Source: CAZWAP01 sp964632005
GTDB taxonomy: Bacteria > Planctomycetota > Phycisphaerae > Sedimentisphaerales > Anaerobacaceae
Reading direction: 5' to 3'
DNA length: 9,667 bases
Assembly (NCBI GenBank): GCA_964632005.1
Contig: CAZWAP010000068.1
Location: forward strand, 1-9,667
The notes under the pieces were generated by a model, which was given only the letters and a program-made list of their open reading frames with translations, did no database searches and was not told the origin of the DNA. Positions 1 to 7,438 of the stretch are shown one piece after another; the stretch's first letter is position 1, and each line of letters starts with the position of its first letter. Both the position numbers and the translations under genes were made by a program.

Positions 1-33
1 GCTTGGTAGACTAAGAGGCGTTATCTGCTGTAT

Positions 34-62
34 TTGACTGGCAGCGTTCCCTGTGTAACAAT
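34..62 (+). promoter_or_regulatory. Possible sigma70-type promoter for the asmA-like/brkB operon
   Basis: A TTGACT box at 34-39 lies 17 bases before AACAAT at 57-62, which matches four of six positions of the -10 consensus and is preceded by a TG dinucleotide (54-55) in the extended -10 position. It sits just upstream of the first gene of the plus-strand block. The -10 box is imperfect and the upstream gene is outside the window, so this may instead be an internal promoter or chance. Confidence 0.3.
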
Positions 63-89
63 ACGGATGCTTTTTAGGGGGTAGCAGTC

Positions 90-3000
90 ATGAACACGGA
101 AAGCAAACCCAAAGCCGGGCGTCGCAAAAGACCGGCGATACGAATCCTCAAGTGGGCACTCGTTGTGGCAGCCGTGCTGCTGGTGCTGATTGTCCTGGTC
201 GTGCCGCCAGCCCTGTCTTCTGACAGCTTCCGCCGATTCGTACTCTCCAAGATCAACAATTCCCTCCAAGGCCGGGCGGATTTCGCCGACCTGTCGGTCG
301 GGTGGTTCAAGGGCGTCCGGCTGGAAGACATCAGCTTCGACGACAACGATGGATTTGTCTCAGTCAGGGTAAAGCGAATCGCCACCAGGCCGCGCTACGC
401 AAAGCTGCTGGCCGGCAGTCTGTCTTTTGGCCGAACCACCATCAGCCGGCCCAGCGTGGAAATCAACCTGAAGAAAAGAAGGGCACCTGCACCTGTACCT
501 GCCCTATCTACCCCGCAGAGTTCTTCTGTACCTACACAGGTCGCAATTGCCGGGCTGGTTACCGAGCTCAAGGTCGATGACGGCTCGTTCAAGTTGACCG
601 ATTCGAAGTCACAGATGGTCAAGTTGTCAAAGATCAACTCGCAAGTTAGCCTCCAGCCACCTGGCCGGCAATCCACGTTCGAGGTAAATATGGCGGTCGT
701 CGCCAAAGACAAGGAAGCCGGCGTCCGCCTGGCCGGCGCCGTCACTACCCCAAAAACTCAGAAAAAGACCGGCTGGACACTCAAAGGCGCCGACGGCCAA
801 CTGACGGTCGAGGTCAACGAGTTGGACATCGAGACGCTTGCTCCTTTCTTCGAACTGGCCGACGTCAACGTCACGGCAAAAGGAATCATCTCAGCCGACC
901 TTAAAGGCCGTGTTACAAAAGGCCGAATTCAAAACCTTGACGGAAAGCTGTCCGGCAATAACCTGCAGATAACCGCTCCTGCCCTCAAGGGTGACACCCT
1001 TGGCACCACAAAACTCGATGCCGAGGTAAAGATCACCCGGCAAGACAAGGCAATAAAGCTCGACAGGTGCAACCTGGCAACCGACTGGGCAGACCTCGAG
1101 CTTGCGGGAGTCGTGCCCGAAGATGCCGGCGGACAAGGCTATGCCGGTTATCTCCGGCGTGCCGATTTGGCGGGCAAGTTCAATTGCGATCTCGCCGCCC
1201 TGGCTTCCCAGCTGCCCAACACCATCGGCCTGAAAGAAGACGCAAAGATAACCTCCGGGCGTCTCGCGGCCGGTCTCCAGACGGCCAGCCTGGACGGCAA
1301 AAAGCAAGTCCAGCTTTATGCCGACCTTGTCGATTTGAAAGGTGTTGTAAAAGGCCAGCAGGTCTCCCTCTCCCAGCCCGTCAAGGCCCGGGCGCAGGTG
1401 TCGGTAGGCCCCGAATCAAGGGATAAGAAACCCGTTATGAGCTTTGAAGCGATGGAGGTAACCGCGTCATTTGCTCAGTTCAATTGCACGGGCACTACCG
1501 AAAAACTGGATTATCACGCTGATATTGACCTTGGCAAGCTTCAGGCCGAGCTGGGCCAGTTCATCGACTTGGGCGGATACAGGATGGCCGGCCGGGTGGT
1601 CGAGGCAGGACGGATCGCCACCACGGACAAGAAGATTTCCGCCTCCGGGTCCGGGCAGATCACCGGTCTAAGTATCACCTCGCCGAACGATGTCACCGTC
1701 GCCGAGCCAAAGGCCGAGTTGCACTTCGACCTCGACGTGGACAAAGAGCAGAATCTCCTCGCCCTCAAATCAGTGAAAGCCGATGCCACGTTCGGCCGGC
1801 TCAGCATAACCGACGGCCTCGTTCCGCTCGCCCGGGACGCTGCCAAACCGATGAATCTCACCCTCGCCGCGGAAGGCCTCAATCTTGCGAAACTTCAGCC
1901 GTTTGCCGTTATGTTCGCCTCGCTCCCCCAGGACATCCAGCTGGCCGGCATTGCCGATGCCAGCATCGTTCTGGCCTCCCAAGAAGGGCTCTACAAGATT
2001 ACGACCGACAATGCCACGATCAAGAACTTCGAGCTTGGCTCGGCCGGCAAGAAGCCCTTCAAGGAACCTGAAGTGAGGTTGACCGCCGATGTCGAGCTCA
2101 ATCCCAGCCAGAAGACCTACGCGATCAAGAAGCTCGCCATCCAGGGCGGAAGGATAAAACTGGACTACAGTTCGGTCAGCCTGTCGACCGAAAAGGGACA
2201 ATCCAACCTCGTTGGCCAGGCCAGGTTCGATTACGACTGCTCTGCTGTCGGCGAGATCGCGTCCATTTTTTTGCCCAAGCCCATCAGCCTTAGCGGGCAG
2301 CGCACCACCTCTGTTGACTTTTCAAGCCGATTCCCCGCAGACCGCACCGACAGGTTTTTGGCCGGCCTGAACACCAGCAAGTGCAGCCTCGGCTTCGATA
2401 GAGCCGAGTATATGGGCCTGGAGTTCGGGCCGACGGAACTCAGCGTCTACTTCAAGGACGGCGTGCTCAAAGTCGATCCATTCACCACGGCCGTCAACAA
2501 TGGAATGGCCCGCCTCGCCGCCTATGCCGATTTCACACAAGCCCGCCCACTTCTCGGAATCCCTGAGCCTATCACGGTCCAGTCCGTCCAGATTAACCAG
2601 ACTCTTGCCCGTAATCTTCTTGCCTACGTCAACCCGATATTCGCCGACGCCGTGGACGCACGGGGCGTGGTGAATTTCTCCGCCGAATCCCTTGTGATAC
2701 CCCTGAAGGACACCGATCCCAACGATGTTGAACTTGTCGGTACCATAGGCATAGACGACATCCTTATGGAGCCAAAGGGATTCGCTAGTCAGCTCCTCGG
2801 GCTTATCGGCAAGAGGAGACGCCAGACCAGAATGAAGGTCCATCCGACGAAAATCACCCTGAAAAACGGTTTGCTCCAGTACGCCGAGGCTATGCGTTTC
2901 GATGTGGACGATATGTCCGTACTGTTCAAAGGTGCTGTGAGCCTTGCCGACCAAAGCCTGAATATGAACGTGGGCGTGCCGGTACCAGGCCTTGCCGACA

Positions 3001-3176
3001 AGCTCTCTTCCGTCCCACTCGGAGCCGCCACGATATGGGGCAAGCTGACAGGCAAAACTAACAAGCCCAAGTTCTCCATCACCAACCCTCTCCAAGGGCT
3101 GCCCCAGAACGCAGTCAAGGGTCTGCTCGATGGGTTGTTTCAGAAGAGATCAAAACCAGGAGGAGAACCCGAATGA
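90..3176 (+). CDS. AsmA-like (TamB/YhdP-type) membrane-anchored envelope protein
   Basis: This 1028-residue protein has a basic N-terminus (residues 8-21, rich in K and R), one membrane helix at about 21-41, and then a very long repetitive beta-rich, presumably periplasmic region. The part just after the helix (about 44-127, with SDSFRRFVLSKINNSLQGRA, then GWFKGVRLEDI) is typical of AsmA-family N-termini. The C-terminal part (about 930-1010, FDVDDMSVLFKGAVSLADQSL, then a glycine/proline-rich stretch) resembles the AsmA C-terminal domain. A short Ala/Pro linker at about 131-150 separates the first domain from the rest. Relatives such as TamB, YhdP and YdbH form hydrophobic grooves that carry phospholipid between the inner and outer membranes; that role here is inferred from the family. 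The ATG is preceded by AGGGGG (76-81), 8 bases away. Its stop overlaps the next gene's start (ATGA), so the two are probably translated together. Family is fairly sure; exact subfamily is not. Confidence 0.8.
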   Translation: MNTESKPKAGRRKRPAIRILKWALVVAAVLLVLIVLVVPPALSSDSFRRFVLSKINNSLQGRADFADLSVGWFKGVRLEDISFDDNDGFVSVRVKRIATRPRYAKLLAGSLSFGRTTISRPSVEINLKKRRAPAPVPALSTPQSSSVPTQVAIAGLVTELKVDDGSFKLTDSKSQMVKLSKINSQVSLQPPGRQSTFEVNMAVVAKDKEAGVRLAGAVTTPKTQKKTGWTLKGADGQLTVEVNELDIETLAPFFELADVNVTAKGIISADLKGRVTKGRIQNLDGKLSGNNLQITAPALKGDTLGTTKLDAEVKITRQDKAIKLDRCNLATDWADLELAGVVPEDAGGQGYAGYLRRADLAGKFNCDLAALASQLPNTIGLKEDAKITSGRLAAGLQTASLDGKKQVQLYADLVDLKGVVKGQQVSLSQPVKARAQVSVGPESRDKKPVMSFEAMEVTASFAQFNCTGTTEKLDYHADIDLGKLQAELGQFIDLGGYRMAGRVVEAGRIATTDKKISASGSGQITGLSITSPNDVTVAEPKAELHFDLDVDKEQNLLALKSVKADATFGRLSITDGLVPLARDAAKPMNLTLAAEGLNLAKLQPFAVMFASLPQDIQLAGIADASIVLASQEGLYKITTDNATIKNFELGSAGKKPFKEPEVRLTADVELNPSQKTYAIKKLAIQGGRIKLDYSSVSLSTEKGQSNLVGQARFDYDCSAVGEIASIFLPKPISLSGQRTTSVDFSSRFPADRTDRFLAGLNTSKCSLGFDRAEYMGLEFGPTELSVYFKDGVLKVDPFTTAVNNGMARLAAYADFTQARPLLGIPEPITVQSVQINQTLARNLLAYVNPIFADAVDARGVVNFSAESLVIPLKDTDPNDVELVGTIGIDDILMEPKGFASQLLGLIGKRRRQTRMKVHPTKITLKNGLLQYAEAMRFDVDDMSVLFKGAVSLADQSLNMNVGVPVPGLADKLSSVPLGAATIWGKLTGKTNKPKFSITNPLQGLPQNAVKGLLDGLFQKRSKPGGEPE

Positions 3177-4681
3177 TGGCCGAAGACCCTACTACCAGCC
3201 CGGCTGATTCCAACAAAGGCTTCTTTTCGAAGCTCAAGGACGCTGAGACCCTCAAGGAGTTCTTGTCCACCCCAACCACGCAGCTTGGAAGGGCCGGACG
3301 CTTCGTCGTATTTCAAATAAAGCTCTGGTCGCATTGCATTCGCCTGCTGAAGAAAAACCGTTACGGCCAGCAGGCCGCAGCCCTGTCGTACCACACGATT
3401 TTCGGGCTGGTGCCCCTTGTAATCGTAATGCTTTGGTTCTTCCAGGCCCTCGCAGCCTATGAGGATGTCGGACAGAACTTAAAGACCATCGTGTACAAGC
3501 AGCTGAATCTGAGCGAGATCAAGTTCAGCGGCCCAGGCGAGGAAGAAAGGCTCCTGACCGATTACCTCGATGATATTATCCAGACCTTTTTCTCGGGTCT
3601 GAACAAAGGCTCGCTGACCTTGATCAGCTTCGTGATTGTAATCTGGGCCGCCCAGGGTTTGCTCTCTACGATCGAGGGTGCCTTCAACCGTATCTGGCAT
3701 GTGCCCAAAGGCAGAAGCCTCGTCCACCGGATAATAAACTACTGGGCGATACTTACCCTGGGGCCTTTGTTGGTGGCCGTGGGGGCTTACATAATCAACC
3801 GCTACGAAAAACTCGGCGAATTACAACGATCCATCGTATACTTCTCCCATTTTGGGCCCATCCTCTTATCCTATATCATTGCAGTGGTTGTGTTTTTCCT
3901 GCTGTATTTCCTGCTCCCCAATACTAAGGTCCAGGCAAAGGCTGCCGTCTGGGGTGCCGCCGTCGCAGCATTGCTCTGGACCTTTGCGAAGTGGGGATTC
4001 CACGGCTATGTCACCCTGTTCATCCCCTACAGCAAGATCTATGGCGTCGTGGGCCTTGTGCCGCTGGGTGTTTTCTGGATCTTCATTACCTGGCTGATTG
4101 TCCTGTTCGGCCTGCAATTGACCTATACCACCCAGCATCTCAGGTCTCTCGACGCAGCGGAGATCACCGCCGCCAAGAAGTCCGAGCAGTATTTTATCGC
4201 CAACGACGTGACCGCGATCAATATCGTCGCCGAGATTGCCTCGGCCTTTGAAGAAAACAAAGCGCCTGTCGAGCTTGAAGCCCTCTGCGGCTCCCTCGAT
4301 TTGCCGGGAGAATTCGCCGAAAAGATACTACAGCACCTGGTTGACAGGGGTCTTATTGTCAAGACCTCCGATCCGAGAGTCGGCTTCATACCCGCGACCG
4401 ACCCGGCCAACATCAAGCTCTCGGATATATCCGAGGCGCTTGCTGCCGCCGGTCTTGGCCAGTCCGCCGCCGGCCATCCCGAAAAGCTCGATCGGATCAT
4501 CAGGTCCCAGCGATCCCTGCTCGGCAAGTACACTGTAAAGCAAATCCTCTCGGCGGATCGCCCCAAACCAAGAAGCACTGCCCAGAATCCTCCAGCACGA
4601 AAAGCGCCAGCCAACCGAACGATGCCACACACCGATGCCGAATCGTCCTCTGCTCAATCGGCCAGCCCGGAATCTTCGTAG
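3173..4681 (+). CDS. YihY/virulence factor BrkB family membrane protein with C-terminal extension
   Basis: A 502-residue polytopic inner-membrane protein of the YihY/BrkB family (formerly mislabelled ribonuclease BN). Family hallmarks are visible: AALSYHTIFGLVPL at 69-82 in the first helix, EGAFNRIWHVP at 168-178, YFLLPNTKVQAKAAVWGA at 245-262, and a last helix at about 294-316. About six membrane helices lie between 65 and 316. After the membrane part there is a cytoplasmic extension: residues 340-410 look like a helix-turn-helix or winged-helix fold (ALCGSLDLPGEFAEKILQHL, then DRGLI), followed by a Ser/Pro/Ala-rich, probably disordered tail from about 462. AGGAGGAG (3158-3165) lies 7 bases before the ATG at 3173; a second ATG follows directly at 3176. 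The gene overlaps the asmA-like gene by 4 bases. The molecular function of the family is unsettled; the E. coli relative YhjD is linked genetically to lipid A precursor export. Family call is strong, function unknown. Confidence 0.9.
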   Translation: MMAEDPTTSPADSNKGFFSKLKDAETLKEFLSTPTTQLGRAGRFVVFQIKLWSHCIRLLKKNRYGQQAAALSYHTIFGLVPLVIVMLWFFQALAAYEDVGQNLKTIVYKQLNLSEIKFSGPGEEERLLTDYLDDIIQTFFSGLNKGSLTLISFVIVIWAAQGLLSTIEGAFNRIWHVPKGRSLVHRIINYWAILTLGPLLVAVGAYIINRYEKLGELQRSIVYFSHFGPILLSYIIAVVVFFLLYFLLPNTKVQAKAAVWGAAVAALLWTFAKWGFHGYVTLFIPYSKIYGVVGLVPLGVFWIFITWLIVLFGLQLTYTTQHLRSLDAAEITAAKKSEQYFIANDVTAINIVAEIASAFEENKAPVELEALCGSLDLPGEFAEKILQHLVDRGLIVKTSDPRVGFIPATDPANIKLSDISEALAAAGLGQSAAGHPEKLDRIIRSQRSLLGKYTVKQILSADRPKPRSTAQNPPARKAPANRTMPHTDAESSSAQSASPESS

Positions 4682-4696
4682 TCTCCCGGGAGCCGA

Positions 4697-4720
4697 CCGG
4701 CCTACACCTTACCCGGCCGG
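4697..4720. terminator. Possible weak bidirectional terminator hairpin between convergent genes
   Basis: The 42-base gap between the convergent brkB and phosphoesterase genes holds an inverted repeat, CCGGCC (4697-4702) with GGCCGG (4715-4720), around a 12-base loop. A second perfect 10-base palindrome, CTCCCGGGAG, lies at 4683-4692. There is no clean T tract directly after the stem on the plus strand; the nearest run of five T at 4731-4735 is inside the opposite gene. Position suggests a shared terminator but the structure is weak. Confidence 0.3.
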
Positions 4721-4723
4721 ACC

Positions 4724-6007
4724 CTAATGCTTTTTGTGCAGGTTCGCCTCTTGGAACCGCATCACATCCTCCATCGCCACAGCATTCTCCAGATAATCCT
4801 CTTCCAGCCTGTCCCCCGTCTTGGTCAGCCGCAGGCTGTCGATCGTCTTGCCCTCGGCGTTGATGACGTCCATCCTCAGCTTGTTGCCTTTGACCTCGAC
4901 CAGGCAGAATTCATGCGTTGACTCCGCGTACATATGGTACTTCGTCCGCTCAACACGCCCCAACTCGGCGCCGCCTCCGCCTGAGGTGATGTACGTAACG
5001 TAGCTGCCCTGGCCCTGTGGTTTGACCGGCCTGAATCGCTCGTACAGGTGCGAGTGGCCTGCAAACACAAAATCGATTCGGGCTTCTGAGAAAGTCGGCA
5101 GGGCGTCAGGATAACCCCACGCAGACCAGTGATGACCGAAATTGAGGCTCGGAATGTGGAAACAGGCGAACTTCCACTCCGCCTTGCTGGCTTGCGCATC
5201 GCGTGTGAACATCTCAAGCAGTTCCTTTGGATTCCGACCCCTTGATACGTTGTCCCCACCGAAAAAATGGACAGGCCCATAGTCGAAGCTGAAACAATTC
5301 TTCTCGCCCGGCGGGACAAACAGCTTCTCATAATTGCCGTTGTTACCCTCGTGGTTGCCTTTTACAACGTACATCGGGACTTCTTCAGCCAGACCCTTGA
5401 CCACGTCGAAATGCTGGGGTCCCCACTGCTGGTAGTTGTTGCCGTTTGTTACAAGGTCACCGAGGTGCACCACGAAATCAACCTTCTCTTTTATGATCTG
5501 CTCGACGAGTTTTCTGTGGGTTTCCGGGTGGGTCCTACTGTCACCATAGACCACAAACCTCACGCTGTCGCTTGCCTCCGGAATCGTCCGGAGCCGGTAC
5601 ACGCCGCTGTTGACCCGCCCGGCCGTTATATAATACTCATAGACCTCGCCGGGCCGTAGGCCTTCAATCCACACCTTGTGAATGTATGCGACTTTCCCGG
5701 CCTGCTTCAGGTGATACGGTATTTTTTCGGGGTTGCTTTCGACGAACTTCTTTGTCCGTTTCGGCATTCCGTAATACAGTTTGCAGGTCCCTTCGCTCTC
5801 GGTCTCCCACATCAGCGCCGCCCGATCCTGGTACACCCTGAGCAGCACTGGTCCTTTTGTTATCACAGGCTCCGGCTTTTCGGCCCCTTCCCGAAGCGTC
5901 TCGCAGCCCGCGAATAGCACTGCCACACTCAACACCAGAACCAGGCTGATCAGCCGCCAACTCCTTTTACTGCTGGCGTTTCTTTTCTCCGGATCTGTCA
6001 TTGTCAT
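4724..6007 (-). CDS. Lipoprotein calcineurin-like metallophosphoesterase with N-terminal Fn3-like domain
   Basis: From the chosen ATG the product has 427 residues. It begins with a lipoprotein signal: basic residues, a hydrophobic stretch at about 19-34 and the lipobox LFAGC with the lipidated Cys at 35. Residues about 45-142 look like the fibronectin-type domain that precedes the catalytic domain in purple-acid-phosphatase-like proteins (ending GLRPGEVYEYYI, then YRLRTIP). The catalytic domain follows with motifs GDSR (155-158), GDLVTNG (183-189), GNHE (217-220), a metal-binding His in CFHIPS (284) and GHSH (317-320). All dimetal-site elements are present, so it should hydrolyse phosphoesters or act as a phosphatase on the cell surface or in the periplasm; the substrate is unknown. 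Start choice is open: TTG at 6022, ATG at 6007 or ATG at 6001. The sequence AGGGAAGG just upstream suits either ATG, so TTG is less likely. The gene lies 25 bases after the LysE gene, probably one transcript. Confidence 0.88.
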   Translation of the reverse strand: MTMTDPEKRNASSKRSWRLISLVLVLSVAVLFAGCETLREGAEKPEPVITKGPVLLRVYQDRAALMWETESEGTCKLYYGMPKRTKKFVESNPEKIPYHLKQAGKVAYIHKVWIEGLRPGEVYEYYITAGRVNSGVYRLRTIPEASDSVRFVVYGDSRTHPETHRKLVEQIIKEKVDFVVHLGDLVTNGNNYQQWGPQHFDVVKGLAEEVPMYVVKGNHEGNNGNYEKLFVPPGEKNCFSFDYGPVHFFGGDNVSRGRNPKELLEMFTRDAQASKAEWKFACFHIPSLNFGHHWSAWGYPDALPTFSEARIDFVFAGHSHLYERFRPVKPQGQGSYVTYITSGGGGAELGRVERTKYHMYAESTHEFCLVEVKGNKLRMDVINAEGKTIDSLRLTKTGDRLEEDYLENAVAMEDVMRFQEANLHKKH

Positions 6008-6032
6008 ACCTTCCCTACTCAAACACGAACGA

Positions 6033-6677
6033 TTAACTATTTCCTGCTCTTATCAGCCCGACCAGCTTGTTGCCTCCTCCGTATATAAACATCAGCCCGA
6101 AGACGACGAGCGCCGCCGAGCAGATGCCCAGCGCCACTTTCAGGCTCCGCTCGCCCAACAGCGTTGAGCCTTTGAAGCTCGCCCAGGAAAGTGCACCCAG
6201 CCAGACTAAGTCGCACAGCCAGTGAACAACCGCAAAAAGCACAAAGGCCCACATCCCCAGCTCGCCCGCACGCGTGGCAAGCCCCAACCCTATCGTCGCC
6301 CACCATACTAAGAAATAGGGGTTACCCGCCGTCAGGGCGATACCGGCGACAATCGGCGCACCCCTGCTCACACTGGCTCGGCGCTGCTCCAGAGTCCCAA
6401 GGCTTCGGAGAATCTGTGCCGCCATCGCCAACAGGAAAACGCCACCGACCAGGCTGATAACCATCTTGATCGTCTCCGATGCAAGTATCGTTTTCATCCC
6501 CAGCACGATCACCACCATCAGCGGAAACTCAACGACGCCGTGCCCGACGGCGATCAGCGCGCCAGCCCACCGGTTCCGGGCCCCCATCAGGATCGTGGTC
6601 GCCGTAACCGGGCCCGGCATCAACACGCCCGAAAGCGACGCCGTCACCACGCCCAGAAAAAAAGTAATCAGTCCCAT
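6033..6677 (-). CDS. LysE/RhtB family small-molecule exporter
   Basis: A 214-residue, very hydrophobic inner-membrane protein of the normal length for the LysE superfamily, with about six membrane helices (roughly 3-20, 38-62, 67-92, 107-135, 140-165, 178-200). The conserved PGP motif near the end of helix 1 (residues 21-23, in GVLMPGPVTA) and the NP motif (119-120, in LTAGNPYFLVWWATIGLG) mark the family, whose members export amino acids or related small molecules. The substrate cannot be told from sequence. The ATG at 6677 is the only reasonable start because an in-frame stop lies a few codons upstream. No strong Shine-Dalgarno is seen, and a small hairpin (6686-6699) lies where one would be expected. 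It is the first gene of a probable two-gene operon with the lipoprotein phosphoesterase. Confidence 0.88.
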   Translation of the reverse strand: MGLITFFLGVVTASLSGVLMPGPVTATTILMGARNRWAGALIAVGHGVVEFPLMVVIVLGMKTILASETIKMVISLVGGVFLLAMAAQILRSLGTLEQRRASVSRGAPIVAGIALTAGNPYFLVWWATIGLGLATRAGELGMWAFVLFAVVHWLCDLVWLGALSWASFKGSTLLGERSLKVALGICSAALVVFGLMFIYGGGNKLVGLIRAGNS

Positions 6678-6860
6678 CGCACTACCCGGTCATCACCGGC
6701 CGGACGCCGGACCCCCTTTCTTGTGCCCACTTGTCCAAAAACACGGTACGTCCCTGTTCGTTTCTTTCCTCGCTGTTCTCGCCGAGCGGCCCCATCCTCC
6801 CGATGCCCCGATGCGTCCGCTCTCAGCCCGGGCACGCGACGGGCAGCCACCGCGATCGAC
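6678..6860. other. 183-bp intergenic region, no gene seen
   Basis: This spacer between the YjbQ gene's stop and the LysE gene's start (both minus strand) has no supported gene. It contains a perfect tandem repeat of CCCGATGC (6799-6806 and 6807-6814), a GCCCGGGC palindrome near 6828-6835, a GTACGTCCCTGTTCG stretch around 6748-6762, and a small hairpin at 6686-6699 next to the LysE start. It may hold the terminator of the YjbQ gene and a promoter for the LysE gene, but I could not find boxes close enough to consensus to call either. Confidence 0.4.
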
Positions 6861-7277
6861 CTATTCCCCGATGATTTTCACGAGCACGCGTTTTCTCCTC
6901 TTGCCGTCGAACTCGCCGTAGAATATCTGCTCCCACGGCCCGAAGTCTAATTTGCCCTCCGTTACCGCCACAACCACTTCCCTGCCCATAATGCTCCGCT
7001 TGAGATGGGCGTCTGCATTGTCCTCAAAGCCGTTGTGCTGATACTGGGAATAAGGCTTCTCGGGGGCCAGTTTCTCCAGCCAGTTCTCCAGGTCCTCGTG
7101 CAGCCCGGACTCATCGTCGTTGATAAAGACACTGGCGGTGATGTGCATCGCGTTGCACAGCAAGAACCCTTCCTTGATGCCGCTGTCCCGCAGGCACTGC
7201 TCGACCTGCGGGGTGATGTTGATAAACTGTCGTCTTTTTTTGACTTCAAACCAAAGTTCTTTCCTGTAGCTTTTCAT
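6861..7277 (-). CDS. YjbQ/UPF0047 family protein (putative secondary thiamine-phosphate synthase)
   Basis: A 138-residue protein, the usual length for the YjbQ (UPF0047) family. Recognisable elements are INITPQVEQCL (19-29), the His-containing strand AMHITASVFINDDES (43-57), DLENWLEKLAP (62-72), the conserved DNADAHLKRSIMG (86-98), GPWEQIFYGEFDG (113-125) and the ending VKIIGE. The conserved His residues at 45, 81 and 91 fit the putative metal/active site. E. coli YjbQ has been reported to have weak thiamine-phosphate synthase activity, but the main role of the family is not settled. I start it at the ATG at 7277, where family similarity begins; a longer reading from GTG at 7403 would add 42 unlike residues and run through the promoter region. 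A GGGAG lies about 11 bases upstream. It is divergent from the NAD-salvage operon. Confidence 0.88.
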   Translation of the reverse strand: MKSYRKELWFEVKKRRQFINITPQVEQCLRDSGIKEGFLLCNAMHITASVFINDDESGLHEDLENWLEKLAPEKPYSQYQHNGFEDNADAHLKRSIMGREVVVAVTEGKLDFGPWEQIFYGEFDGKRRKRVLVKIIGE

Positions 7278-7347
7278 AGCCTTGGCTCCCACCCTGGCCC
7301 GTAAATACACACTGCGTCCAACCTTCGGCAGCGACCAAAGAACACGC

Positions 7348-7376
7348 ATTCTAACAGGTCTCTTGCCGTGAGTGAA
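7348..7376 (-). promoter_or_regulatory. Predicted promoter for the YjbQ gene
   Basis: On the minus strand, TTCACT (7376-7371) is followed after 17 bases by TAGAAT (7353-7348), a five-of-six match to the -10 consensus, preceded by TGT in the extended -10 position. Transcription would start near 7341, giving a leader of about 64 bases before the ATG at 7277. This is the best-looking promoter in the window and supports the shorter start of the gene. Confidence 0.5.
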
Positions 7377-7383
7377 TACCGCC

Positions 7384-7412
7384 TTGCAAATTCGCGCACC
7401 CACGGCTATCTT
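7384..7412 (+). promoter_or_regulatory. Predicted promoter for the nicotinamidase/NAPRTase operon
   Basis: TTGCAA (7384-7389) lies 17 bases before TATCTT (7407-7412); each matches four of six consensus positions. An alternative -10, TTTAAT, is at 7411-7416. The likely start of transcription near 7419 would leave a leader of only about 20 bases with the GGAAAGGG ribosome binding site (7424-7431), 7 bases from the ATG. The box lies back to back with the opposite promoter at 7348-7376. Confidence 0.4.
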
Positions 7413-7438
7413 TAATAACCGCTGGAAAGGGTCCTGCT

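Noticed and set aside
1..89. Possible tRNA or upstream gene end at the left edge
   Set aside because: No cloverleaf can be folded and no frame with recognisable coding sense ends here; only a weak promoter and ribosome binding site are supported.
483..500. GCACCT/GTACCT hexamer repeats
   Set aside because: They encode an Ala/Pro/Val linker in frame within the asmA-like gene; ordinary low-complexity linker, not a separate element.
2322..3095. 257-residue open frame on the minus strand inside the asmA-like gene
   Set aside because: It lies wholly inside a well-supported gene, has no recognisable family motif, and reads as a shadow frame typical of GC-rich coding DNA.
5267..5659. 130-residue plus-strand frame opposite the phosphoesterase gene
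   Set aside because: It overlaps the catalytic motifs on the other strand and has no family features of its own.
6008..6022. TTG start adding five residues to the phosphoesterase lipoprotein
   Set aside because: Two ATG codons with AGGGAAGG just upstream are better starts and still give a complete signal peptide.
7278..7403. 42-residue N-terminal extension of the YjbQ protein from GTG 7403
   Set aside because: The added residues do not resemble the family, and the stretch carries a good promoter pointing into the gene; ATG 7277 fits the usual length.
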